Positions 8,372 through 16,346 of a stretch of 64,000 nucleotides of DNA are shown piece by piece. The stretch lies in the NCBI RefSeq assembly GCF_001886265.1, contig NZ_JXLE01000001.1, positions 1 through 64,000 of the forward strand, written 5' to 3'. Positions within the stretch are counted from its first letter, which is position 1. Every line of letters begins with the position of its first letter. The notes beneath the pieces are model-generated. The model did no database searches. It saw only the letters and a program-made list of their open reading frames with translations, and was not told the origin of the DNA. Origin of the DNA: Enterococcus thailandicus (lineage in GTDB: Bacteria > Bacillota > Bacilli > Lactobacillales > Enterococcaceae). A program made the translations under genes and the position numbers.

Positions 8372-9136
8372 ATGATAGAAAATCCAGGATTATTGTCAAA
8401 TGTAGCCTCTTCGTATAGAAGTCGATTTGTTGCAGAAAATTTGATTTCTCCAAAGCTGTTTGAAAATTATGTTATTCAGGGCAAAAAGAGGAAACACACT
8501 GTTGATATTTACCTTGAATTCATACAGATGAACAACCGTGAGACAACTATCATGAAAACTATTTCCGATAGAGAGATAACTGAAAATGATATTTGGGAGT
8601 TCTATACAGTGCTGCAAGACTTAAAATTTAAAGCAAAAGGAATTATATACTATGAAAATGGTAAAGTTTCATCTCTGTTAAATGAGCAAGCGAATGCTTG
8701 CAACATTGAACTTAAAAAATTTTATTTCATGAATGCAGTTGCCGAAAGTGTTTTGAAAACACTAGAAATAATGTTGCCTGATGATAAAGTTATAGGCGAT
8801 CCGTTTTGGATTTTAATGGAAACTTTTGAGAATAATGGTATTAGAAAAACAAATGGTAATTATGTCCAAATCGAAGATAGTATTCCCTTATTTCTTTCAA
8901 GGGAGCAAGCAAAACAAATTTGTGAAACACGAAATAGAGTAACTAATATAAGGTCTCAAGTTTTTGGACTGTCTCAGAATCAAATGAAAGCTTTATGTAA
9001 AAAACTGGAAGTAAAGGGATATCCAGTTGGATTAGGAATAATTTTGCCTAAGTTTGAACAACCAGCTGATGGACAGCTTGCTATTTATAAAGTTGATCCA
9101 AAAAAATTATTGAAATACTATTATCGGGAGAATTAA
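8372..9136 (+). CDS. sister protein 1: degenerate nuclease-like domain plus GDPFW domain
   Basis: The ATG at 8372 gives a 254-aa protein matching its neighbour in length and domain order. A longer reading from GTG 8303 begins inside repeat-flanking DNA without an RBS. The first 140 residues resemble a restriction-endonuclease (Mrr-like) fold: HTVDIYLEF, then TIMKTI where ECK is expected, then KAKGIIYYENG. The E-x-K pair is thus lost, suggesting an inactive nuclease fold. From GDPFWILM (about residue 142) the C-terminal 110 residues match the next protein (GDPFW ... LSREQAKQICE ... VFGLSQNQMKALCKKL). The pair probably arose by tandem duplication. Function is unknown; a defence role is inferred from context. 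Confidence 0.65.
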   Translation: MIENPGLLSNVASSYRSRFVAENLISPKLFENYVIQGKKRKHTVDIYLEFIQMNNRETTIMKTISDREITENDIWEFYTVLQDLKFKAKGIIYYENGKVSSLLNEQANACNIELKKFYFMNAVAESVLKTLEIMLPDDKVIGDPFWILMETFENNGIRKTNGNYVQIEDSIPLFLSREQAKQICETRNRVTNIRSQVFGLSQNQMKALCKKLEVKGYPVGLGIILPKFEQPADGQLAIYKVDPKKLLKYYYREN

Positions 9137-9137
9137 T

Positions 9138-9878
9138 ATGGGAATGGGATCTAAAGAAAAGGGAGATAAATTTGAAATAGTTATAGAAAAATTATATAAC
9201 TTGATTTCAGAAAATGAACGAATTGAAGCAAATGTTTCAAGAGATGTGCATCTAATTGGAGATGATGGGACAGATAATCAATTTGATATAGTATATGAGT
9301 ATGAACATTTTGGCATAAATTATAGAGTAGCAATTGAATGTAAAAATTGGAAAAATCCAATAAATGTGATAAATCTTAGAGATTTCTCATATAAACTAGA
9401 TCGTGTTGGAAACATTAATGGTATATTTATTTCTGCCGAAAGCTCGTTCCAAGATGGCGGGAAAAAAGTAGCAGCATGGCAAGGTATTAATCTGATTAAG
9501 TATGATGACTTTAATCGCTTTATAAGTGGTCAAAATGAAGATTACCTTTTACCTGATTATACAACAATAGGCGATCCATTTTGGATGATTATGAATAGAA
9601 ATGGGAAAAATACACTAGAAAAAAATTCTTATTTAAATTGTGTTTACATTTTTGAAAGCAGATTTTTTGCGAATGATTTTTATGAGAAATGTTTAGAAAA
9701 GGATGATAAATTTAAAGTAGTCGGGGTATCTCAAAAGCATCTTAGAGAATTAAGGTTTTTGGTACAGAAAAATAGAGTGAAAGTAAAGATGTTTAATGCA
9801 TTTGCTAGAGAATATGATGAATTAAATTTTCACTTTTGGGATTTGAACGAAGACGATTTGGCGGCTTATTTACGTTAG
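9138..9878 (+). CDS. sister protein 2: Mrr-like restriction endonuclease plus GDPFW domain
   Basis: The 246-aa protein starts 1 nt after the previous stop with GGGAG 8 nt upstream. Its N-terminus carries a complete PD-(D/E)XK signature: KGDKFE at the start, DNQFDI (about residue 50) and AIECKNW (about 66-71), followed by NGIFISAES, as in Mrr-type DNA-cleaving domains. The C-terminal domain begins at GDPFWMIM (about residue 145) and aligns with the upstream protein (FESRFFANDFYEKC, VVGVSQKHLRELRFL). An intact nuclease paired with an inactivated sister suggests a heteromeric enzyme in which the shared domain senses or binds something. That role is inference; the nuclease fold is well supported. 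Confidence 0.75.
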   Translation: MGMGSKEKGDKFEIVIEKLYNLISENERIEANVSRDVHLIGDDGTDNQFDIVYEYEHFGINYRVAIECKNWKNPINVINLRDFSYKLDRVGNINGIFISAESSFQDGGKKVAAWQGINLIKYDDFNRFISGQNEDYLLPDYTTIGDPFWMIMNRNGKNTLEKNSYLNCVYIFESRFFANDFYEKCLEKDDKFKVVGVSQKHLRELRFLVQKNRVKVKMFNAFAREYDELNFHFWDLNEDDLAAYLR

Positions 9879-10082
9879 CAAAAGTTTGGATAACCAGCAT
9901 AATTGTCCTGTATATTTTTTTATAGAAGAAATTCTCTTTATTATTAGTAATCCACATTCATATTTTTTTGTGTAAGCAAAGAAAGCTTTATTTTTAAACT
10001 CTTTAGTTAGCAGAGTGTGCATGCTTTTAAAGCAGACTATCTAAATGTATTCTTGGGGGCTGAAATATTTTATTAATCTGAC
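9879..10082. other. AT-rich gap without recognisable gene
   Basis: I see no ORF with an RBS and no strong hairpin in this 204-bp stretch between the GDPFW pair and repeat copy A. Confidence 0.5.
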
Positions 10083-10233
10083 ATACTGGCGAGTATTTTT
10101 GACCATAATTTTGACCTTCTCGAACAAATTCTACTAACAATTATCAAGGTTTTACTTTTGGCTAAAATGTTGATTTATAGCGGTTTGTTTTAAGTCAGGT
10201 TCAACTAGATTTTCATGAATCACACAATACGGG
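10083..10233 (+). repeat. island boundary repeat, copy A (151 bp)
   Basis: This copy aligns along its length with 12813-12965. Shared blocks in order are CTGGCGAGTATTTTT, GACCATA, TTTTGACCTTCTCGAACAA, CTAACAATTA, AGCGGTTTGT, TTCAACTAGATT or its ACCACTAGATT equivalent, and AATACGG. Similarity ends abruptly at AATACGG (10227-10233), where coding-like sequence of the next module begins. The two copies bracket 2.58 kb containing three genes. Confidence 0.75.
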
Positions 10234-10279
10234 CGTACTTACAGAAAAACAGGCGGAGGGAATATTAGATATAGCCCTA

Positions 10280-10753
10280 TTGTATTTTAAAGAAACAGAA
10301 TATAATCTGTTGGTAAAGCAAATAATTTTAAAGTTTAAAAAACGTTCTCTCAATATTGAACACACTATTTCCAGATTATTCTATGATAACCTTGTTGACT
10401 TAGACAGAGATAAGGATTTCTTGATTGAAATTGTTGGTTCAGATTTGAGTCGCAAATTAGTGCATTCTTTTGTACGATATCTTGAGAACGAATCCAAATC
10501 AATAATAGATTTTGAAGAAATCATCTTGTCGATGGGTACTAATATAGTTCGATTTAGAGATAAAAATAATGATTATTGGGAAGTAGAAGATGAAATATCT
10601 AAACTGATAATTGGATTATATGATGAAACCACCAATTTAGAATCTCCTAAAATGAAAGCTATCTCTGATAAATGTCTGGATTTATGGGATTTAATGTATG
10701 AGAATCAAATAGGATCTATTAGGAATTTAAGTCAAAAAATAATGGATAGGTAA
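10280..10753 (+). CDS. module gene 1: hypothetical protein, probably 5'-truncated
   Basis: The TTG-started 157-aa ORF has no RBS. The same frame is open upstream to 10181 and reads like protein (GVLTEKQAEGILDIALLYF) from exactly the end of repeat A at 10233. The natural N-terminus therefore seems to have been cut off at the repeat junction. The visible protein is helical and charged (DLDRDKDFLIEIVG, VRYLENESKSIIDFEE). No family is recognised. It precedes two further genes on the same strand, the second 60 nt downstream, suggesting one transcription unit. Confidence 0.5.
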   Translation: MYFKETEYNLLVKQIILKFKKRSLNIEHTISRLFYDNLVDLDRDKDFLIEIVGSDLSRKLVHSFVRYLENESKSIIDFEEIILSMGTNIVRFRDKNNDYWEVEDEISKLIIGLYDETTNLESPKMKAISDKCLDLWDLMYENQIGSIRNLSQKIMDR

Positions 10754-10813
10754 ATTATTTGTTTTATGGTCTAAATAATAGTTGAATAAAAACTAGACTG
10801 AGAAAGGAGTAAC

Positions 10814-11698
10814 ATGGTAAATCAGTTCTATACAAAAGGAAAACAGTTTGATTATTTGGATTTCGAAAGTGAATTGAGGAGATTAGGTAAAAAAAAATAT
10901 GTAACGAAAATCTTTCAAGAAGCTGAAAATGATTATGATCTTTTTCTAGCAAAAATAAAATCTCTAGGTTTAGAAATTGACGAATATTCAGTTAAGCAGC
11001 ATAATAATCCTTTTCTAAAGAATTATGACATTATATTCCAAAAAGAGTTAAGTAGTGAGAATAAAGAAAAAATTTTGAATCATCTTTTTCAAGTTGATCA
11101 GTTGAATCATTTTTTTGTTAACTCTAATATTGCAATTGACAAAATAATAGAAGAAAACTCGGAACAAACAAATTTTTTACTATCACAATTCATCGTTTAT
11201 TTGGAGTATTGTCTAAGATTATTGAGGAATGGGGATATTACTGATATTAGTCTGGAAGAGACTACCACATCTTTCGACTACTATATTACTAGTTCAGGTG
11301 TTATTCTAAAGTATTTACTTCATAAAATTTCTTTCAATAATCAACGTGGATGTAACCGTATTTTTTCAGAAGAAGATTTATTGTGGAATCTTAATGTCTA
11401 TAATAATTATGTTGAAAGAGATAATTTGATGGATGCATTTGAATATTGGAAGTACTCAAGGATTGAAATAATTGAACGAGAGAGTACCCCTCTTGTTGAT
11501 TTTGCGGATGAAGAATTTAATAGAGCAGTGTTAGTTGGTAATTTCAGACATAAGAATTTTATGCGAGATATAGAGTTGGATATTGTTAACTACAAAAAAG
11601 ATCGCGGTATAATTAAATCGGATGATTCATTGATAAGATTTATATCGATCATGTTTCAAATGAATTATGCTTACGATACTTTGGCAAAGAAAATATGA
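10814..11698 (+). CDS. module gene 2: hypothetical 294-aa helical protein
   Basis: The ATG has AAAGGAG about 6 nt upstream. The product is rich in Asn, Ile, Glu and Lys and appears all-helical, with no signal peptide or membrane segment. Local features are RLGKKKYVTKIFQEAEND near the N-terminus and two Cys (residues about 136 and 179), but no catalytic motif. Its stop overlaps the ATG of the following nuclease gene by ATGA, which suggests that the two products are made and work together. The family is unknown to me. Location in a defence island suggests a sensor, regulator or effector partner. Confidence 0.6.
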   Translation: MVNQFYTKGKQFDYLDFESELRRLGKKKYVTKIFQEAENDYDLFLAKIKSLGLEIDEYSVKQHNNPFLKNYDIIFQKELSSENKEKILNHLFQVDQLNHFFVNSNIAIDKIIEENSEQTNFLLSQFIVYLEYCLRLLRNGDITDISLEETTTSFDYYITSSGVILKYLLHKISFNNQRGCNRIFSEEDLLWNLNVYNNYVERDNLMDAFEYWKYSRIEIIERESTPLVDFADEEFNRAVLVGNFRHKNFMRDIELDIVNYKKDRGIIKSDDSLIRFISIMFQMNYAYDTLAKKI

Positions 11699-12742
11699 GT
11701 ACTTTGATTTTTGGAGTTGAATTAAGAAAGTGGATAGATTCAATTCATTTTTTTCAATACGAAGCAATCCATTTCTTAGAAAAAAAAAGAAAATATCATT
11801 CTTACGGTTCAAAACTTATGTATTGTCAGAACGGAGTTTGAGTGGAAAAAAAAGCTAGTTAATTCGTCAAAAGAAATATCCAATGAAGAAGCAAAAATAA
11901 TAATTAGCAAATTAACTTTTTGTAGACAAACTAATGATTTGATAGATGCTCCTTTGATAAGAATTCAAGATAAGTTAATACTACTACCTAGTTTAACTAG
12001 GGAAGTTCGACCACTTTCAGCCATATTGTCAATGTTTTCAAAAACAGAAAAAAAGGAAAATATGGTGACTGATTTAGGATTTAAAGGTGCGGTCTTTGAA
12101 GAACGGATAAAGCATCTTTTAAAGGTCAGTAATGGCATTGTTGCCAAACGATTACACATAAGATTTGATAAGATAGAGTTCGAGAGAGAAATTGATGTGG
12201 CTTTCGTATTGGATAAACATCTTTTCTTAATTGAGTGTAAATCGTTTAATCAACCTTACACTGTTCGAGAACATGCCAAAACCAATAAAAAAATTAGAGA
12301 TGCAATTGATCAATTAAATAGGAATGCTGAATATTTTGAAGGGAGTTTGAACATAGTAAAAGAACAATTGGACTTAAAAGATACCATAGAAATAAAGGAA
12401 ATACATCGAGTATTACTTACCTCGACTACGCTAGGGGAAGCTGGAAAACAGGGCAATATTTTGTTAACGGATGAAGCATCATTTAATGGATTTTTACTCA
12501 GAAATTCTCCGAACTTGACAATAATAGATGGTAATAAAAAAACGACGATTTGTGTAGATAATGAAGGAATATATTCTGGAAAAGTGACCGCGCATAAAAT
12601 GATTGCTTTCTTAAAACGTCAGCCATTGATAGAAAGTATGAAGAAAAGGATAAGTAAAATTTTGGAATCAAAGGGTTCTATTAGTTATCTATGTTGTAAA
12701 AAAACTGTTGAGGATATTTACATTGATAAAGGCACTGATTGA
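11695..12742 (+). pseudogene. module gene 3: PD-(D/E)XK nuclease, frameshifted at an A9 tract
   Basis: The ATG at 11695 overlaps the upstream stop (ATGA) and opens a 48-codon frame ending at 11839-11841. Coding continues in the +1 frame: it is open from 11780, reads TEFEWKKKLVNSSKEISN and then runs without break to 12742. The two frames overlap only at 11780-11838, a window that starts with nine A residues (11780-11788). Losing one A, or gaining two, restores a 348-aa protein. The downstream part holds FKGAVFEERIKHLL, EIDVAFV and LIECKSF, the acidic pair and E-x-K of a NERD/Mrr-type nuclease. An in-frame TTG at 11939 could start a shorter 267-aa form. It is either broken, expressed by slippage on the A-run, or an assembly error. 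Confidence 0.65.
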
Positions 12743-12812
12743 ATAGTATAAGCACAGCTAGAATCACGTAGTAAAACAAAATGAAAAATTTTATGATTTC
12801 ATAGAGGGAAGA
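12743..12812. other. short AT-rich gap before repeat copy B
   Basis: Nothing recognisable lies between the nuclease stop and the repeat. Confidence 0.5.
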
Positions 12813-12965
12813 TACACTGGCGAGTATTTTTTTGACCATACTTTTGACCTTCTCGAACAAGTTTTACTAACAATTACCAGATTTTCAACTTACTCTAAAA
12901 CGCTGATGTAAAGCGGTTTGTGTTAAATCAGAGACCACTAGATTTCCAAGAACCACTCAATACGG
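12813..12965 (+). repeat. island boundary repeat, copy B (right end)
   Basis: This copy aligns with copy A (10083-10233) and in its first third with copy C (8237-8290). Beyond AATACGG it continues as TCTCAAAGATC and on to the terminator at 13021, so this is probably the native right flank. GAGACC (12931) and GGTCTC (12964) form an inverted repeat across the AATACGG point. That would fit a structured target, which is lost in copy A where the island sequence replaces GGTCTC. Confidence 0.7.
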
Positions 12966-13020
12966 TCTCAAAGATCAAAACGCTGCAGAATAATCAAATT
13001 ATTGTTTATGCAATATTTGG

Positions 13021-13053
13021 CAGGCCTCATCTTCGGATGGGGTCTGTTTTTTT
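13021..13053 (+). terminator. strong terminator with UUCG tetraloop and no obvious upstream gene
   Basis: An 11-bp stem CAGGCCTCATC/GATGGGGTCTG closes on a TTCG loop and is followed by seven T. No protein gene ends just before it. It could terminate a small RNA encoded in 12890-13020, or the original gene whose 3' side was the island's integration target. Confidence 0.8.
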
Positions 13054-13188
13054 GCAGGTTTTTTATACTTGGTTCTCGACATAGCCGAATTAGTTCATTG
13101 AAAACAAAGAAAAAATCGCACATAATAAATTAGTTTGAATCTATATTTTGTATTCACATTTCTATAGTTTGTTCATGTACTTATCTCA

Positions 13189-13203
13189 AAGTAAGCGCTA
13201 TCA
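13189..13203 (+). promoter_or_regulatory. cre site (CcpA operator) before the GH85 gene
   Basis: AAGTAAGCGCTATCA matches the catabolite-responsive-element consensus except at the first T. It sits about 40 nt before the start codon, so repression by CcpA when preferred sugars are present is likely. Confidence 0.7.
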
Positions 13204-13240
13204 TTTTACTGGGATAAAAAAACTATAGGAGGAATCATGG

Positions 13241-16084
13241 ATGAAGTGTTGGTTTAAAAGTGGAGTAGGGCTGTTGTTGGCAATTGGTGTAGTTGGTGTC
13301 TCAGGATGTGGCGTCAAAAATCAAGCAGAGTCAAATTCGATTGACTATCAAGAAACGGAAGAAGCAAAAGTTGATCGAGGGATGGCTAATCAGCCAGAAT
13401 CTTCTTATTGGTTTCCAGAAGAGTTATTGCAATGGGACTTTTCAAAAGACGAAGATGCAAAATACAATGTTAGTGCTGTACCATTGGCACAACGGGTAGA
13501 TAAAACAAAGTTGATTCCTTCAAATAAAACACAAAATACAGAGATGAAAGTAGTAGCTTTATCCATTATGAACAGTAGTACCAGCGGCAATGCACCACGA
13601 GGTGTGAACACTTTTGATGCCAATGTTTTTTCTAACTGGCAATATATCGATCAATTAGTTTACTGGGGGGGTTCATCTGGTGAAGGAATTATTGTTCCAC
13701 CAAGTCCGGATGTGATTGATGCGGCTCATAAAAATGGTGTGCCAGTGTTAGGAACTGTGTTCTTTCCACAAACTGCGCATGGTGGAAAAATCGAATGGCT
13801 AGATACTTTCTTAGAAAAAGATGCTAATGGGACATTTCCTTTAGTCGACAAGCTGATTGAAGTTGCGCAAAGTTACGGGTTTGATGGCTGGTTCATTAAC
13901 CAAGAAACAGATACAGTTGTGACTAGCTTTGATGAAGCTAAAGAAAACAAAAATGCTCAAATAGCAGATAAAGCTGATGGATTGAACAAAGAACATGCCG
14001 ATTTAATGCAAGAATTTATCAAAGAATTTAAAGGGAAACAAGCTGATTTAGATATCATGTGGTATGATTCGATGACATCTGAAGGAAAAATGGATTGGCA
14101 AAATGCTTTGACCGATCAAAACCAAGCTTATTTAGTAGATGCAGACATGAATCCAGTAGCGGATAGCATGTTTTTGAATTTTTGGTGGAATACGGAGCAA
14201 TTAGCAAGCAAGGAACTTTTGAAAGCATCTAAGAAAAAAGCAAATGAATTAGGCATTGATCCTTATGATTTATTTGCAGGAATCGATGTTCAAGAAAAAG
14301 GTTACGCTACCCCAGTTGATTGGGAGTTATTTGTGGATGATAAAGGTGTCCCTTATACTTCTTTGGGATTATACGTTCCTAGTTGGACGTACAGTTCTGC
14401 TAGTGATCCAGATGATTTTCAAAATCGAGAAGAACGTTTTTGGGTCAATGACAAGGGAGATCCAACTCAAAATATCGCCTTAAAAGGGCAAGATTGGCCG
14501 GGAGTTTCGACGTATGCGCTGGAGCAAACAGCAATCACTTCTTTGCCTTTTGTAACGAATTTCAATACAGGAAATGGGTATAATTATTTTATCAAAGGCC
14601 AAAAGGTATCAAGTCTAGATTGGAATAACCGAAGCATGCAAGATATCATGCCGACTTACCGTTGGATAATGGAGCATGAAAATAACAATGATTTATCAAT
14701 TAGAATGGATTATGCAGATGCTTTCAATGGAGGTAATTCATTATTGTTTAGAGGAAATATGACAAAAAATGCGGTTAGCCAAGTGAAGCTTTATCGAATG
14801 GAAACAACGCTAACAAAAGATTCAGAGATAACTACAACCGCTAAAGCATCAGATGCTACCAAGCTGGAGATTGTCTTGACGTTTGAAGACGGAAGTACAG
14901 AAACAGTTGCATCAAGTCAAAAAGTAACAAATGATTGGACAACCTTGAAGTATTCATTAGAAAAATTTGCAGGAAAAACAGTCACATCACTTTCTTATAA
15001 AATAACTTCAGAAAAAACAAATGACACTTATGAATTACATTTAGGACAGCTAGCAATGACGGACTCACCTGCTACAGAAAAAATGGCTGTTGCAAATGCT
15101 GAAGTGGAAGATGTTGTTTTTGATGAAGAAGAAAGTAATTATGCAGGGATTCGCTTGACATGGGATAGTAAAGACAGTGAAGCAGAACATTATGAAATTT
15201 ATCGAATAAATAAAGATAATACTCGTTCTTTCCTAGGTGCAACACCTGCGACGACACATTACATCAATGGACTGGAAAGACAAAAGAACGTGCAACAGAC
15301 AAAATTGGAAATTGTTCCCGTTGATACTCTTGGAAATCGAGGCATGGCATCAGATCCAATCTCTTTTGAATGGCCAGATAATACATTACCAAAAGCAAGT
15401 TTTACGGCTTCTAAAACATTGGCGGCTCCCGGGGAACAAATTAGTTTCACAAATACATCTTCTTCCAATACGGACAAAGTAACTTGGGAATTTGAAGGTG
15501 GCGATATTGAAACAAGTACCGAAAATAAGCCTGTCGTTACTTATGATAAAGAGGGTGTGTATAAAGTAAAACTGACCGCAGAAAATGAAGAAGGAAAAAC
15601 ACCGATTGAGATGGAAGGTTTGATTACAATCAGTCAAAAAGTCCCTGCCGAATTGGTGTTGCTATCTTTAAATGCGAAAACAGAAGCCTCTTCGTTTACA
15701 AATGATTCGGAAGCGCCTGAATTTGCAGTTGATGGGAAACTTGAAACAAAATGGTGTGCAACGGGAACACCTCCCCATGAAATCATTGTCGATTTGGGTA
15801 ATAGCCAAACAGTCAGTGAAGTTCGATTCGCACATGCAGAGGCTGGTGGCGAAAATGCAGATATGAATACAAAGGCTTATACAATCGAAGTAAGCCAAGA
15901 TGGAAAAGAGTACAAGAAAGTTTCACGAACAATCAATAATACGGAAAAAAATAGCACCAATACCTTTGCCGTGGAACAAGCACGATATGTGAAAGTAAGT
16001 GTGGATAAACCTACACAAGGTTCAGACACAGCAGTGCGAATGTATGAACTGGGTGTTTATGGAATGAAAGATTTATTGAAATAA
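13241..16084 (+). CDS. GH85 endo-beta-N-acetylglucosaminidase, surface lipoprotein
   Basis: The 947-aa protein begins with a lipoprotein signal (lipobox VSGC, Cys at about residue 23), so it is anchored outside the cell. The GH85 domain spans about 90-520 and carries the catalytic block FDGWFINQET near residue 217, whose Asn and Glu act in substrate-assisted cleavage of the chitobiose core of N-glycans. A beta-sandwich region follows, then a PKD domain (ASFTASKTLAAPGEQISF, about 716-795) and an F5/8 type C/CBM32-like domain (about 810-945, FAVDGKLETKW) for sugar binding. The ATG is chosen for AGGAGG 6 nt upstream. A cre site precedes it. It probably releases glycans from host glycoproteins as a carbon source. 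Confidence 0.92.
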   Translation: MKCWFKSGVGLLLAIGVVGVSGCGVKNQAESNSIDYQETEEAKVDRGMANQPESSYWFPEELLQWDFSKDEDAKYNVSAVPLAQRVDKTKLIPSNKTQNTEMKVVALSIMNSSTSGNAPRGVNTFDANVFSNWQYIDQLVYWGGSSGEGIIVPPSPDVIDAAHKNGVPVLGTVFFPQTAHGGKIEWLDTFLEKDANGTFPLVDKLIEVAQSYGFDGWFINQETDTVVTSFDEAKENKNAQIADKADGLNKEHADLMQEFIKEFKGKQADLDIMWYDSMTSEGKMDWQNALTDQNQAYLVDADMNPVADSMFLNFWWNTEQLASKELLKASKKKANELGIDPYDLFAGIDVQEKGYATPVDWELFVDDKGVPYTSLGLYVPSWTYSSASDPDDFQNREERFWVNDKGDPTQNIALKGQDWPGVSTYALEQTAITSLPFVTNFNTGNGYNYFIKGQKVSSLDWNNRSMQDIMPTYRWIMEHENNNDLSIRMDYADAFNGGNSLLFRGNMTKNAVSQVKLYRMETTLTKDSEITTTAKASDATKLEIVLTFEDGSTETVASSQKVTNDWTTLKYSLEKFAGKTVTSLSYKITSEKTNDTYELHLGQLAMTDSPATEKMAVANAEVEDVVFDEEESNYAGIRLTWDSKDSEAEHYEIYRINKDNTRSFLGATPATTHYINGLERQKNVQQTKLEIVPVDTLGNRGMASDPISFEWPDNTLPKASFTASKTLAAPGEQISFTNTSSSNTDKVTWEFEGGDIETSTENKPVVTYDKEGVYKVKLTAENEEGKTPIEMEGLITISQKVPAELVLLSLNAKTEASSFTNDSEAPEFAVDGKLETKWCATGTPPHEIIVDLGNSQTVSEVRFAHAEAGGENADMNTKAYTIEVSQDGKEYKKVSRTINNTEKNSTNTFAVEQARYVKVSVDKPTQGSDTAVRMYELGVYGMKDLLK

Positions 16085-16147
16085 AAAATTGACAAGAAGA
16101 TAGGTCAGCCCTATTGCAAAAAAGGAAACAAGTGAATAAAAATTTAG

Positions 16148-16188
16148 GAGCTGTGACAAAACTCGTGTCACAGCTCTTTCTTTTTCCT
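16148..16188 (+). terminator. Rho-independent terminator of the GH85 gene
   Basis: An 11-bp stem GAGCTGTGACA/TGTCACAGCTC is followed by a T-rich tract. A second, AT-rich inverted repeat (AGACTTTTTTG/CAAAAAAGTCT) lies at about 16195-16224. Confidence 0.85.
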
Positions 16189-16346
16189 TTAATTAGACTT
16201 TTTTGTTAATCATCAAAAAAGTCTATCCTTTTTCGGATAATCCAGACAAAAAGTTGGCAGTTTGCCAGTTAAAAGGTACACTTAGAAATAGCGATTATCA
16301 AAAGAGTTGCTGACAATCATTAAGAGAAAAAAGGACGTGGTCTGAA

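Noticed and set aside
11780-11788. Ordinary -1 ribosomal slippage on the A9 tract to express the nuclease
   Set aside because: A -1 shift leads to the wrong frame. Only +1 or -2, equal to losing one A or adding two in the RNA, joins the frames.
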